Part shown: positions 7,573-16,402 of the stretch, in pieces
How positions within the stretch are numbered: position 1 is the stretch's first letter
How the letters are laid out: each line of letters begins with the position of its first letter
Assembly (NCBI GenBank): GCA_003228955.1
Contig: QIGN01000053.1
Location: forward strand, 1 to 35,330
Direction: 5' to 3'
Length of the DNA stretch: 35,330 nt
Source of the DNA: Hyphomicrobiales bacterium
GTDB taxonomy: Bacteria > Pseudomonadota > Alphaproteobacteria > Rhizobiales > Methyloligellaceae
Notes under the pieces: model-generated
Databases searched by the model: none
What the model was told of the DNA's origin: nothing
Seen by the model: only the letters and a program-made list of their open reading frames with translations
Program-made: the position numbers and the translations under genes

Positions 7573-9339
7573 ATGGCACGCAAAATGACCGGCGCGCGGA
7601 TGGTCCTGAAGGCGCTTGAAGACCAGGGCGTCGCGCATATGTTCGGCTATCCCGGCGGCGCTGTCCTGCCGATTTACGATGAGATTTATCAGCAGGACAA
7701 GGTCCAGCATATCCTGGTTCGCCATGAGCAGGGCGCGGTGCACGCGGCGGAAGGCTATGCGCGCTCGACCGGCAAGCCCGGCGTCGTGCTGGTGACCTCA
7801 GGTCCCGGCGCGACCAATGCGGTGACCGGTCTTACCGATGCGCTCATGGATTCCATTCCCCTTGTCTGCATCACCGGCCAGGTGCCGACGCATCTGATTG
7901 GCAATGACGCGTTTCAGGAGTGCGATACGGTCGGCATCACGCGGCCCTGCACCAAGCATAATTACCTTGTGAAGGACGTGAATGATCTCTCGCGCGTTCT
8001 GCATGAGGCATTTTACGTCGCCCTGGCGGGCCGGCCCGGACCCGTTGTCGTCGACATTCCCAAGGACATCCAGTTCGCGACCGGCGAATATACCGGCCCG
8101 TCGAAAGTGCGCCACAAGACCTATAACCCGCCGGTGAGCGGAAGTCAGGACGCCATCCGCGCAGCGGTCGAGCTTATGGGAGGCGCGAAAAAGCCGATCC
8201 TTTATACCGGCGGCGGCGTCATCAATTCGGGACCGGCCGCCAGTCAGTTGCTGCGCGAGCTGGCGCATATCACCGGGTTTCCGGTGACCTCGACCCTGAT
8301 GGGTCTGGGCGCCTATCCCGCGTCGGGCAAACAGTGGCTCGGGATGCTCGGGATGCACGGCACCTATGAAGCCAACTGGGCCATGCATGACTGCGATGTG
8401 ATGGTTTGCATCGGCGCGCGCTTCGATGACCGCATCACCGGCCGGATCGACGCCTTTTCGCCAGGATCGAAAAAAATCCATATCGATATCGATCCCTCGT
8501 CGATCAACAAGAATGTGCATGTGGACATTCCGATCATCGGCGATGTGGGCCACGTGCTGGAAGAAATCATCCGCGTGTGGAAAGCCCGCTCGGCCGAAGC
8601 CGACAAGGCGGCGCAAAAGGCATGGTGGAAGCAGATTGACAAATGGCGGGCGAAGAAGAGCCTGAACTACAAGAAACGCGATGACGTCATCATGCCGCAA
8701 TACGCCATTGAACGGCTGTATGAGCTGACAAAGGACAAGAACACTTACATCACCACCGAAGTGGGCCAGCACCAGATGTGGGCGGCGCAGCATTATCACT
8801 TTGAGGACCCGAACCGCTGGATGACATCCGGCGGGCTCGGCACCATGGGGTATGGGCTGCCCGCGGCGGTCGGCGTGCAGATGGCGCACCGCGATGCGCT
8901 GGTTATCGATATTGCCGGTGAGGCGTCGGTTCAGATGACCATGCAGGAGATGTCGACGGCCGTTCAGTATGACCTGCCGATCAAGATTTTTATTCTGAAC
9001 AACGAGTATATGGGCATGGTGCGCCAGTGGCAGGAATTGCTCCATGAAGGGCGTTATGCGCACACTTATTCCGAGGCGCTGCCAGATTTCGTGAAGCTGG
9101 CCGAAGCCATGCAATGCGTCGGCATTCGCGCCGAGAAGCCCTCCGAGCTCGACGCCGCAATCAAGGAAATGATCAAGGTCGACAAGCCGGTGCTGTTCGA
9201 CTGCCGCGTCGAACAGATGGCAAATTGCTTCCCGATGATCCCGTCAGGCGAAGCCCACAACGAGATGCTGCTGGGCGACGCCGAGGAGGAGGGCGACATC
9301 AAGGAAGCGATTTCGGAAAAGGGCAAGGTGCTGGTTTAA
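7573..9339 (+). CDS. ilvB: Acetolactate synthase, large catalytic subunit
   Basis: This is a 588-residue thiamine-diphosphate enzyme that condenses two pyruvates to acetolactate, or pyruvate with 2-oxobutyrate, the first common step of valine, leucine and isoleucine synthesis. The N-terminal ThDP domain shows the activating glutamate Glu52 in RHEQGAVHAAEGYAR. The central FAD/DHAP-like domain contains CIGARFDDRITG. The C-terminal cofactor motif reads AGEASVQM...NNEYMGMVRQWQ, in the place of the common GDGS form. GAGGGG precedes the ATG. The small subunit ilvH follows after 58 bases and then ilvC, so the three genes form one pathway operon. Confidence 0.96.
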   Translation: MARKMTGARMVLKALEDQGVAHMFGYPGGAVLPIYDEIYQQDKVQHILVRHEQGAVHAAEGYARSTGKPGVVLVTSGPGATNAVTGLTDALMDSIPLVCITGQVPTHLIGNDAFQECDTVGITRPCTKHNYLVKDVNDLSRVLHEAFYVALAGRPGPVVVDIPKDIQFATGEYTGPSKVRHKTYNPPVSGSQDAIRAAVELMGGAKKPILYTGGGVINSGPAASQLLRELAHITGFPVTSTLMGLGAYPASGKQWLGMLGMHGTYEANWAMHDCDVMVCIGARFDDRITGRIDAFSPGSKKIHIDIDPSSINKNVHVDIPIIGDVGHVLEEIIRVWKARSAEADKAAQKAWWKQIDKWRAKKSLNYKKRDDVIMPQYAIERLYELTKDKNTYITTEVGQHQMWAAQHYHFEDPNRWMTSGGLGTMGYGLPAAVGVQMAHRDALVIDIAGEASVQMTMQEMSTAVQYDLPIKIFILNNEYMGMVRQWQELLHEGRYAHTYSEALPDFVKLAEAMQCVGIRAEKPSELDAAIKEMIKVDKPVLFDCRVEQMANCFPMIPSGEAHNEMLLGDAEEEGDIKEAISEKGKVLV

Positions 9340-9397
9340 ATCAGACCTGCCTCAAAATTTCAAAGAAATCAGTTAGTCACGGGAAACGGCGAAAGTC

Positions 9398-9946
9398 ATG
9401 AACACGTCACCGGCGCAAAGCCACTATCAGAGCCAGACCGTTTCGGAACAAGTTGAAACCCACACATTGTCGGTGCTGGTGGACAATGAACCCGGTGTCC
9501 TGGCACGGGTCATCGGACTGTTTTCCGGCCGCGGTTACAATATAGATTCCCTGACGGTTTCGGAAACCGAACACACCGCCCATCTCTCGCGCATTACTGT
9601 GGTGACCGCGGGGACACCGATGATCATCGATCAGATCAAGCATCAGCTTGAGCGGCTCGTTCCGGTTCACTCGGTGGTTGATCTGACGGTTGTCGGCACG
9701 CCGATGGAGCGCGAACTGGCGCTCATCAAGGTGGCCAGCAAGGGCGAGGCCCGCGTCGAGGCTCTGCGGCTCGCGGAAGCCTTCCGCGCGCAGGTGATCG
9801 ACGCCTCGACGGAACATTTCGTGTTCGAGTTGACGGGGCGTCTCAACAAGATCGAGCAGTTCATCATGCTCATGCAGCCGCTCGGGCTGGTCGAGACGGC
9901 CCGCACGGGAATCGCAGCCATTGGCCGCGGCAAGGAACCGATGTAA
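9398..9946 (+). CDS. ilvH: Acetolactate synthase, small regulatory subunit
   Basis: This 182-residue subunit activates IlvB and confers feedback inhibition by valine. The N-terminal ACT domain starts at about residue 23 with LSVLVDNEPGVLARVIGLFSGRGYNI, whose Asn and Gly residues form the typical valine site. The C-terminal ALS_SS domain begins at about residue 100 (ERELALIKV) and includes FELTG. The first 20 residues are a variable polar extension. The gene lies between ilvB and ilvC on the same strand, with 58 and 68 bases on either side, and is probably co-transcribed with both. Confidence 0.95.
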   Translation: MNTSPAQSHYQSQTVSEQVETHTLSVLVDNEPGVLARVIGLFSGRGYNIDSLTVSETEHTAHLSRITVVTAGTPMIIDQIKHQLERLVPVHSVVDLTVVGTPMERELALIKVASKGEARVEALRLAEAFRAQVIDASTEHFVFELTGRLNKIEQFIMLMQPLGLVETARTGIAAIGRGKEPM

Positions 9947-9987
9947 AACTACGCCCCAAGGGCTATCTCCTGAACTCAAACGGCTAA

Positions 9988-11034
<1,047 letters not shown>

Positions 11035-11055
11035 AATTCAAGCGCGTTGCGGATA

Positions 11056-11090
11056 AGAAAAAAGGCGCGGGAATAATATCCCCGCGCCTT
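11056..11090. terminator. Bidirectional intrinsic terminator between ilvC and the beta-barrel gene
   Basis: GGCGCGGG (11064-11071) pairs with CCCGCGCC (11081-11088) in an 8-bp GC stem with a 9-base AT-rich loop. On the minus strand the stem is followed by TTTTTTCTT, a strong U-run, so it should end the transcript of the 11142-11678 gene. In the plus direction the A-run lies before the stem and only TT follows, so it is weaker for ilvC. Confidence 0.8.
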
Positions 11091-11141
11091 GCCCGTACTC
11101 GGATGCCCCACCCGTAAAGCAGGTGCCAATTCGAAAAAAAC

Positions 11142-11678
11142 CTAGTAACGTCCGCCGCCGAAATGCCAGTTCAACCGGCCGCGAATGACGGTAAAGCTGT
11201 CATCCAGGTCGTAATACAGCGCCTCGACGCCGATACTGGTGTTGTCGGCCACTTTAAATTCAAGTCCGCCACCGGCAACGACACCCTCGTCATTGTCGTC
11301 GATGGCGAGGCCGACCGTTCCGAATAACAGCCATGAAGGGCTGGCCAGGCCCAGCCGGCCGCGAATTGTGCCGACCGTGTCGTCGCCGAAACTGATATCG
11401 CCTTCCACTCCATAGACAAGGTTGCCTTCCTGCCAGTTGTAGCCGAGCTGGGCGCCACCAAGGAAATCCTCGTCGCCATCAACCGCCCCGCCGAGATGGC
11501 CGCCGAAATACGTCCCGGCCCAGCTGGCAGGCGCACTTGCGATGGGTTCGGGTATCGGTACAGGATCTTTGACCGATTTGCCGCCCAGACCGGCTGCATT
11601 CGATATTGTAGACGCCCCAAGCGCGAGTGTTGCCGTAATTCCCAGAATGGCCAGCTTTCGCATTGCTATCCCCGTCAT
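11142..11678 (-). CDS. Small outer-membrane beta-barrel protein (Omp25/RopB-like)
   Basis: This 178-residue exported protein has a signal peptide (about residues 1-28, with KLAILGITATLALGAS and a probable cut after SNA). A Pro-rich linker of about 25 residues follows, then a beta-rich domain of alternating hydrophobic strands (GTYFGGHLGG, LGYNWQEGNLVYGVEGDI, IRGRLGLA, WLLFGTVGLAI). It ends in an aromatic-containing strand, VIRGRLNWHFGGGRY. This matches the porin-like 8-stranded barrels common in Hyphomicrobiales outer membranes. Start at 11678 is supported by GGAG about 9 bases upstream; an in-frame ATG at 11663 is an alternative. It stands alone on its strand and ends at a strong terminator. 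The exact function is unknown. Confidence 0.75.
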   Translation of the reverse strand: MTGIAMRKLAILGITATLALGASTISNAAGLGGKSVKDPVPIPEPIASAPASWAGTYFGGHLGGAVDGDEDFLGGAQLGYNWQEGNLVYGVEGDISFGDDTVGTIRGRLGLASPSWLLFGTVGLAIDDNDEGVVAGGGLEFKVADNTSIGVEALYYDLDDSFTVIRGRLNWHFGGGRY

Positions 11679-11998
11679 TTTGAAACTCCACTGAACACGA
11701 GTTTTCTGAGCGGAATGGCAAGTCTCTCATTGCCGAAGCCGCCCGGTAAACAGACGCTAGAGCGCAAACTTGGTCGGCGAATGCCGAAATCAGGGTGATT
11801 AGGCGGCGCGAATGTGGCGCCCCGCCTTTGTTAACCATAATTCACGGGCGTCGCCGTCACCAAATTGACATCAACATCAGGCTTCTATAGCCATACCGCA
11901 ACGGTAACTGCCTCGACCGAAAGCTTTAGAAAATATCAAGTGAAGGCAGAGCGTTGTCCCGATTTTCCGGGGTGTGGGGGGTGTGCGAGGAGGTTGTT
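11679..11998. other. Divergent intergenic region
   Basis: This 320-base region lies between the minus-strand barrel gene and the plus-strand exported protein and should hold both promoters. I see a sigma-70-like candidate for the plus-strand gene (separate entry) and a TTAACCAT sequence at 11831-11838 that looks like half a CtrA site. No protein-coding signal is convincing. Confidence 0.5.
11865..11891 (+). promoter_or_regulatory. Candidate sigma-70-type promoter
   Basis: A perfect TTGACA (11865-11870) is followed after 15 bases by TATAGC (11886-11891). The -35 match is full, but the spacer is shorter than the usual 16-18. It lies about 107 bases before the ATG at 11999. Confidence 0.35.
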
Positions 11999-13009
11999 AT
12001 GCGTTCCTTGACCGCCGCTGTATTTGCGATTCTGATATTGGCCTTCTCAGTGCCCGCGCAGGCGCTCGAAACCCGGTTCTCGTCACCGGACCGTCTGCTG
12101 CAATGGATCAACGATTACCGGAACAAGCCGCAACCAGCCGCCGTGCCTAAGGCCGTGCACGCCATGCGTGAGCTTGGTCTTCTCAAGTCGCCGGACAAGG
12201 CCGGGCTTCTGATCGGGTTCATAGCCGGTGTGCTGGGCTCGAACCAGCCCAAAGCGGAAAAGCTCATCGCGAAGATGTTCCCCATGCCCGCCAAGGAGCA
12301 GGCTGTCATCATTACCGCGATCGCCTATTCCGGATTGCCGGAATGGCCCATGCTGCTGTCAAAGTTTGAAAAGCGCATGCCGCTGCGCAAGCCGCTCATC
12401 GACGACTATATATCCGGCAAGGCGAAAACCCTTGACGAACTCGACATCGCCGGTGGCGCGAATGTGCTGGATGCGCTTTGGGGATATTATGCGGCGACCG
12501 GGTATCATGGGCCGGTATTGAGGATTATCGCCGCCCTGCCGTGGTCGAACGATATCCGCGGCTCGGACAAATTCTCATGGGCCAAGCTGCGCGCTGCCTT
12601 CAATGATGAGGAGGGACAGGACGCGGTAAGAAAAATAACCGCCGGCCACATGGCGAAATGGACCCTGTCCGCCAATGCCGAGCGGGACCGTGGGCTGATT
12701 GCCCTTTATAAAATGGAACTCGCCTATCAGCCGCCCGAGGTGGTCGGACCACTGAAGGAAGTCATTGCCGCGGCGGAAAAGTTTGAGGCCGAACGTGTGC
12801 GCACCGATGCGAAGGCGGCGATCGAAAAGATCAAGGCAAAGAATCCCGGCGACGCCGAATGGACGCGCAGCACATATGCGGGATCGGTGGCGATCGCGAC
12901 CGGTTGTGTCGTCGCCAGCGCTTCCGGATTCCCCGGTATCGCCGTGCCATGCGTCGTGGGTGGGGCGCTCTATTCCGGTGCGGTCAAGCTCTGGAATACG
13001 GCGCGCTAG
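11999..13009 (+). CDS. Exported protein of unknown function
   Basis: This is a protein of about 336 residues with a clear signal peptide (residues 1-21, LTAAVFAILILAFSVPAQA, cleavage before LETRF). The mature part is mainly helical, with segments such as DRLLQWINDYRNKP, AVPKAVHAMRELGLL and KEVIAAAEKFEAERVRTDAKA. The C-terminus has a glycine/alanine-rich hydrophobic hairpin (about 300-330, with two Cys: ATGCVV and AVPCVV) and ends in LWNTAR. The ATG at 11999 is preceded by GAGGAGG at 6-12 bases; an upstream in-frame ATG at 11954 lacks this. I do not recognise the family. It lies 112 bases before the phzF-like gene, with no sign of a functional link. Confidence 0.8.
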   Translation: MRSLTAAVFAILILAFSVPAQALETRFSSPDRLLQWINDYRNKPQPAAVPKAVHAMRELGLLKSPDKAGLLIGFIAGVLGSNQPKAEKLIAKMFPMPAKEQAVIITAIAYSGLPEWPMLLSKFEKRMPLRKPLIDDYISGKAKTLDELDIAGGANVLDALWGYYAATGYHGPVLRIIAALPWSNDIRGSDKFSWAKLRAAFNDEEGQDAVRKITAGHMAKWTLSANAERDRGLIALYKMELAYQPPEVVGPLKEVIAAAEKFEAERVRTDAKAAIEKIKAKNPGDAEWTRSTYAGSVAIATGCVVASASGFPGIAVPCVVGGALYSGAVKLWNTAR

Positions 13010-13121
13010 AACGTTCCATAAATGCCAAAATTATTTTTTGGGCTGTGGCAGGTTCATTTGCCGGTTTGCGGTTGTATGGCCGCGCGGATTGAGTAAGCTC
13101 GCGCATCGCCGGGAGGGCCTC

Positions 13122-14030
13122 ATGACGAACGTGTTCCATACATTGGACGTTTTCACCGATACACGCTTTGCCGGAAATCCGCTTGCCGTGTTTGCGGACG
13201 CGGAAGGGCTTGATGAAAGCGACATGCAGCGCATCGCGCGCGAATTCAATCTGTCGGAAACTGTGTTTGTTCTCCCGCCGGAAAATGAGGCTCATACCGC
13301 AAAGGTGCGCATTTTTACTCCGGGGCGTGAATTGCCCTTTGCCGGCCATCCCACGGTGGGCACCGCGATCCTGCTGGCATTGGCGAAGATGGGCGATAGC
13401 CCGGAGCGCGGGGACGATTCCATTATCGTTCTTGAAGAAGGCGTCGGGCCGGTGCGTGTGGGCGTGCGGATAAAGCCTGAGGAGGCGCCGTTTGCCCAGT
13501 TCGATGTGCCCGTTCTGCCGGAGGAGGTTGGCGAAGCCGCGCCTGGTGACAGGCTGGCGGCGGCGCTCGGACTGGCGCCAGGCGAAATTGGCTTTGAAGA
13601 CCACAGGGCGACCCAATTCTCGTCCGGTGTCCCGTTTACGTTCGTGCCTGTCACGGATCTGGACGTGATTGGCCGCGCCGCGCCCCAGCTTCAGCATTGG
13701 CGCGAAGCCTTCGGCAACAACGATCACCCCAATGTATTTGTTTACTGCCGCCAGAGCGTGCACTCGGAATCGAAGTTTCACGCGCGGATGTTCGCCCCCA
13801 CAATGGGCATTCCTGAAGACCCGGCAACCGGAGCCGCGGCGGCTGCATTTGCCGGAGCCGTCCATAAATTCGACGCGCTGCCGGAGGGCCTGTACAAGGG
13901 GATTATCGAGCAGGGATTTGAGATGGGCCGCCCGAGCAAGATATTTCAGGAGCTCGAAATCGACGGCGGTAAGCTCGTCAAAGTGCGCATTGGCGGGCAC
14001 GCTGTGCCGATGATGAAGGGCACGCTTTAG
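13122..14030 (+). CDS. PhzF family isomerase-like protein
   Basis: This is a 302-residue protein of the PhzF/DapF-fold family, whose characterised member PhzF isomerises trans-2,3-dihydro-3-hydroxyanthranilate in phenazine synthesis. Most members have unknown substrates. Typical elements are DVFTDTRFAGNPLAVF at the N-terminus, the catalytic glutamate Glu46 in NLSETVFV, GRELPFAGHPTVGTA (69-83) and DPATGAAAAAFAG in the second half-barrel. Length is normal. GGGAGG precedes the ATG at 13122 by about 6 bases. No phenazine genes are nearby, so a phenazine role is not suggested. Confidence 0.88.
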   Translation: MTNVFHTLDVFTDTRFAGNPLAVFADAEGLDESDMQRIAREFNLSETVFVLPPENEAHTAKVRIFTPGRELPFAGHPTVGTAILLALAKMGDSPERGDDSIIVLEEGVGPVRVGVRIKPEEAPFAQFDVPVLPEEVGEAAPGDRLAAALGLAPGEIGFEDHRATQFSSGVPFTFVPVTDLDVIGRAAPQLQHWREAFGNNDHPNVFVYCRQSVHSESKFHARMFAPTMGIPEDPATGAAAAAFAGAVHKFDALPEGLYKGIIEQGFEMGRPSKIFQELEIDGGKLVKVRIGGHAVPMMKGTL

Positions 14031-14098
14031 GGCGCACGCCACCATGGCGCTTGCGCTCGCGGTCCCTGCGCACTAGATTTTGGGAACCGTGTCTTTGG

Positions 14099-14113
14099 TT
14101 AATCGGGCGTTAA
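14099..14113. promoter_or_regulatory. CtrA-type binding site (TTAA-N7-TTAA)
   Basis: TTAA (14099-14102), seven bases TCGGGCG, then TTAA (14110-14113) is an exact match to the CtrA core consensus of alphaproteobacteria. It lies 70 bases before the ATG of the 51-residue ORF at 14183 and about 350 bases before leuA. Such a motif is expected less than once by chance in a GC-rich window of this size. Confidence 0.5.
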
Positions 14114-14182
14114 GGGCCGGATGTTCTAATTTTTGCATCGGTTCAGAACCCTGTATCCCGTAATTTTCGGGTTGTGAGAGTG

Positions 14183-14338
14183 ATGAGACAGCAACAGCAA
14201 AAGGTAAATCGGTCATATCGGCCTGTGGCGAGAGCCGCCAAAGCAGACCGCTCGCGCGAAACGGCGATTGCGGTTGCATGCCTGCTTCTCATTACCGGCC
14301 TCCTTGTCGGCCAGCTTCTCCTCCTTATCAGCCCCTGA
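14183..14338 (+). CDS. 51-residue Leu-rich small membrane protein or leader peptide before leuA
   Basis: This small ORF begins MRQQQQKVNRSYRPVARA and ends in a very leucine-rich segment (ACLLLITGLLVGQLLLLISP) with ten Leu in the last 18 residues. A basic N-terminus followed by one hydrophobic segment is the pattern of a small single-span inner-membrane protein. Its position before leuA, followed by possible alternative hairpins, also fits a leucine attenuation leader, although 51 codons is long for that. GTGAGAG is a weak ribosome-binding site. A CtrA-type box lies 70 bases upstream. Both readings are inference; whether it is translated is unproven. Confidence 0.45.
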   Translation: MRQQQQKVNRSYRPVARAAKADRSRETAIAVACLLLITGLLVGQLLLLISP

Positions 14339-14420
14339 TTTCCGGCAGTCCCGCAAGATGCGCGGGGCAGGATTTCAGGGGATGTCATCTTCGAAAAGCT
14401 GAACCGATAACAGCCCCGCG
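14332..14420 (+). other. Alternative inverted repeats in the leuA leader
   Basis: CCCCTGA (14332-14338) pairs with TCAGGGG (14375-14381), enclosing an inner CCCGC (14350-14354)/GCGGG (14362-14366) stem. CGCGGGGC (14361-14368) can instead pair perfectly with GCCCCGCG (14413-14420). The two folds exclude each other. No T-run follows either, so this is not a plain terminator. It could be a translational or Rho-linked control element for leuA, or be without function. Confidence 0.3.
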
Positions 14421-14464
14421 AATTCGCCTGCAAAACGGGCGAGCGGCAATTCAGGACCGGAACT

Positions 14465-16051
14465 ATGACTTCAAAAAAGAAATCGGATAAATCGCCGGCC
14501 CGGCGCAATGACGCCGACCATGTTGTGATCTTCGATACCACCTTGCGCGATGGGGAACAGTCTCCCGGCGCTTCGATGACCCTGGGGGAAAAACTCCAGA
14601 TCGCCGAATTGCTCGACGAGATGGGCGTGGACATTATCGAGGCCGGATTTCCAATCGCCTCCAACGGCGATTTCGAAGCCGTCTCGGAGATCGCCAAGAT
14701 TGCGAAGAACGCGGTGATCGCGGGCCTCGCACGGGCCGGGAACAAGGACATCGACCGCGCCGGAGAGGCTGTGAAGCACGCCGCGCGGCCGCGCATCCAT
14801 ACCTTCATTTCGACCAGCCCGGTGCATATGAAATACAAGCTCCAGATGGAGCCCGCCGATGTGCTCGACGCGGTAACCGCAAGCGTCCAGCGCGCGCGCA
14901 ACTATACCGGCGATGTGGAATGGTCGGCCGAGGACGCGACGCGCACGGAGCATGATTTTCTGTGCCGCTGCGTCGAGGCGGCGATCAGGGCGGGCGCCAC
15001 CACCATCAATATTCCCGATACGGTCGGCTACACCGTGCCGGACGAATATTATGATCTCCTGGCCATGCTGATTGAGAAAGTGCCGGGCGCGGGGGATGTG
15101 GTTTTCTCGACCCACTGCCATAACGATCTGGGATTGGCGGTCGCCAATTCACTGGCCGGCGTGCGCGCCGGCGCGCGGCAGATCGAATGCACCATCAATG
15201 GCCTGGGCGAACGCGCCGGCAATGCCGCGCTTGAGGAAGTCGTCATGGCCATGAATGTGCGCAGCGATGTAATTTCCAGCTGGACCGGAGTCAATACCGA
15301 AATGATCACCCGGGCCTCCAAGCTGGTGGCCGGCGTGACGGCGTTTCCCGTCCAGTACAACAAGGCCATCGTGGGCAAGAACGCATTTGCCCATGAGGCG
15401 GGCATCCACCAGGACGGGATGCTGAAGAATACCGAAACATATGAAATCATGACGCCCGAAAGCATCGGCCTGAAAGAGTCGTCGCTGATCATGGGCAAAC
15501 ATTCGGGCCGTCACGCCTTCCGCGAGAAGCTCAGTGAAATGGGCTATGAGCTGGGCAAGAACGCGCTTGAGGATGCCTTTGTCCGCTTCAAGGACCTGGC
15601 GGATAAAAAGAAGCATGTCTATGACGAAGACATCGAAGCGCTCGTCGACGACGAGATGGCGAGTGCCGGCGATCACATCAAGGTGGTCGCATTGACGGTT
15701 GTCGCCGGGACCAGCGGGCCGCAGAAGGCGGCCATTACGCTGGATGTGGAAGGCACGCACCATACCCGCGAAGCGTCCGGCGATGGTCCGGTCGACGCCA
15801 TCTTCAACGCCATTAAATCGATTGTGCCGCATGAGGCGCGCCTGCCGCTTTATCAGGTGCACGCCGTAACCGAAGGGACCGACGCCCAGGCCGAGGTGAG
15901 TGTAAGGCTGGAGGAGGCGGGAAAGACGGTCACGGGACGCGGCGCCGATACCGATACGATGGTCGCGTCGGCGCGCGCCTATGTCAGCGCGCTCAATAAA
16001 TTGCGTGTGAAACGCGAAAAAACCGCGCCCGGCAGCATGATGGCGTCATAA
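14465..16051 (+). CDS. leuA: 2-isopropylmalate synthase
   Basis: This 528-residue enzyme condenses acetyl-CoA with 2-oxoisovalerate, committing carbon to leucine. The TIM-barrel domain begins with FDTTLRDGEQSPG (Asp24 and Arg28 catalytic/metal). It includes the metal-binding histidines His217 and His219 in HCHNDLGLAVANS, then NGLGERAGNAALEEV. The C-terminal allosteric domain (about residues 400-520, KVVALTVVAGTS...) binds leucine for feedback inhibition. Length matches the bacterial LeuA type 1 family. AGGA lies about 10 bases before the ATG. It ends at a strong terminator and is separate from the mre operon that follows. Confidence 0.96.
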   Translation: MTSKKKSDKSPARRNDADHVVIFDTTLRDGEQSPGASMTLGEKLQIAELLDEMGVDIIEAGFPIASNGDFEAVSEIAKIAKNAVIAGLARAGNKDIDRAGEAVKHAARPRIHTFISTSPVHMKYKLQMEPADVLDAVTASVQRARNYTGDVEWSAEDATRTEHDFLCRCVEAAIRAGATTINIPDTVGYTVPDEYYDLLAMLIEKVPGAGDVVFSTHCHNDLGLAVANSLAGVRAGARQIECTINGLGERAGNAALEEVVMAMNVRSDVISSWTGVNTEMITRASKLVAGVTAFPVQYNKAIVGKNAFAHEAGIHQDGMLKNTETYEIMTPESIGLKESSLIMGKHSGRHAFREKLSEMGYELGKNALEDAFVRFKDLADKKKHVYDEDIEALVDDEMASAGDHIKVVALTVVAGTSGPQKAAITLDVEGTHHTREASGDGPVDAIFNAIKSIVPHEARLPLYQVHAVTEGTDAQAEVSVRLEEAGKTVTGRGADTDTMVASARAYVSALNKLRVKREKTAPGSMMAS

Positions 16052-16094
16052 AGTTCAGGATTTTTTTTGATGGCTCCGCCGAGACGGAGTCCGG

Positions 16095-16130
16095 AACGGC
16101 CGGGATGTATTTTCCGGCCGTTTTCTTTTT
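16095..16130 (+). terminator. Intrinsic terminator of leuA
   Basis: AACGGCCGG (16095-16103) pairs perfectly with CCGGCCGTT (16114-16122) in a 9-bp stem with a 10-base loop, followed by TTCTTTTT. It lies 44 bases after the leuA stop. A smaller CTCCG/CGGAG hairpin just upstream, after an eight-T run, may add to termination on the other strand. Confidence 0.88.
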
Positions 16131-16402
16131 GGGGGTCGGCGGTATAGCGGTGGCGGTTGATACACAGGCGTAACGCGCAATTGCGGTGCCGGCGGGCGGG
16201 CGTAAACCATTTTCGGCAACCATAATCGGTACTTTAAAGACGAAACCGGTTCTGCTCCATTGCCCGGGCCTGGAAAATGCATCAAGATACCGATTGTTCT
16301 CGAGGAGCTTTCGAGCCTGGGACTGGCCGCGCCGGCGCGCGTGCAGAGCAGGTTCCATGGTGGTTCGTTTGTAGCGTTGCGTAACGGTAAAGGCGGTTCC
16401 CG
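16131..16402. other. Leader/promoter region of the mre operon
   Basis: These 272 bases between the leuA terminator and mreB hold no convincing gene. They must contain the mreB promoter. TTGATA at about 16167 is a possible -35 hexamer, but I see no good matching -10, so no promoter is called. Confidence 0.35.

Noticed and set aside
14382-14402. Six-residue ORF (MSSSKS) before leuA as a leader peptide
   Set aside because: It contains no Leu codon and the purine run directly abuts the ATG.
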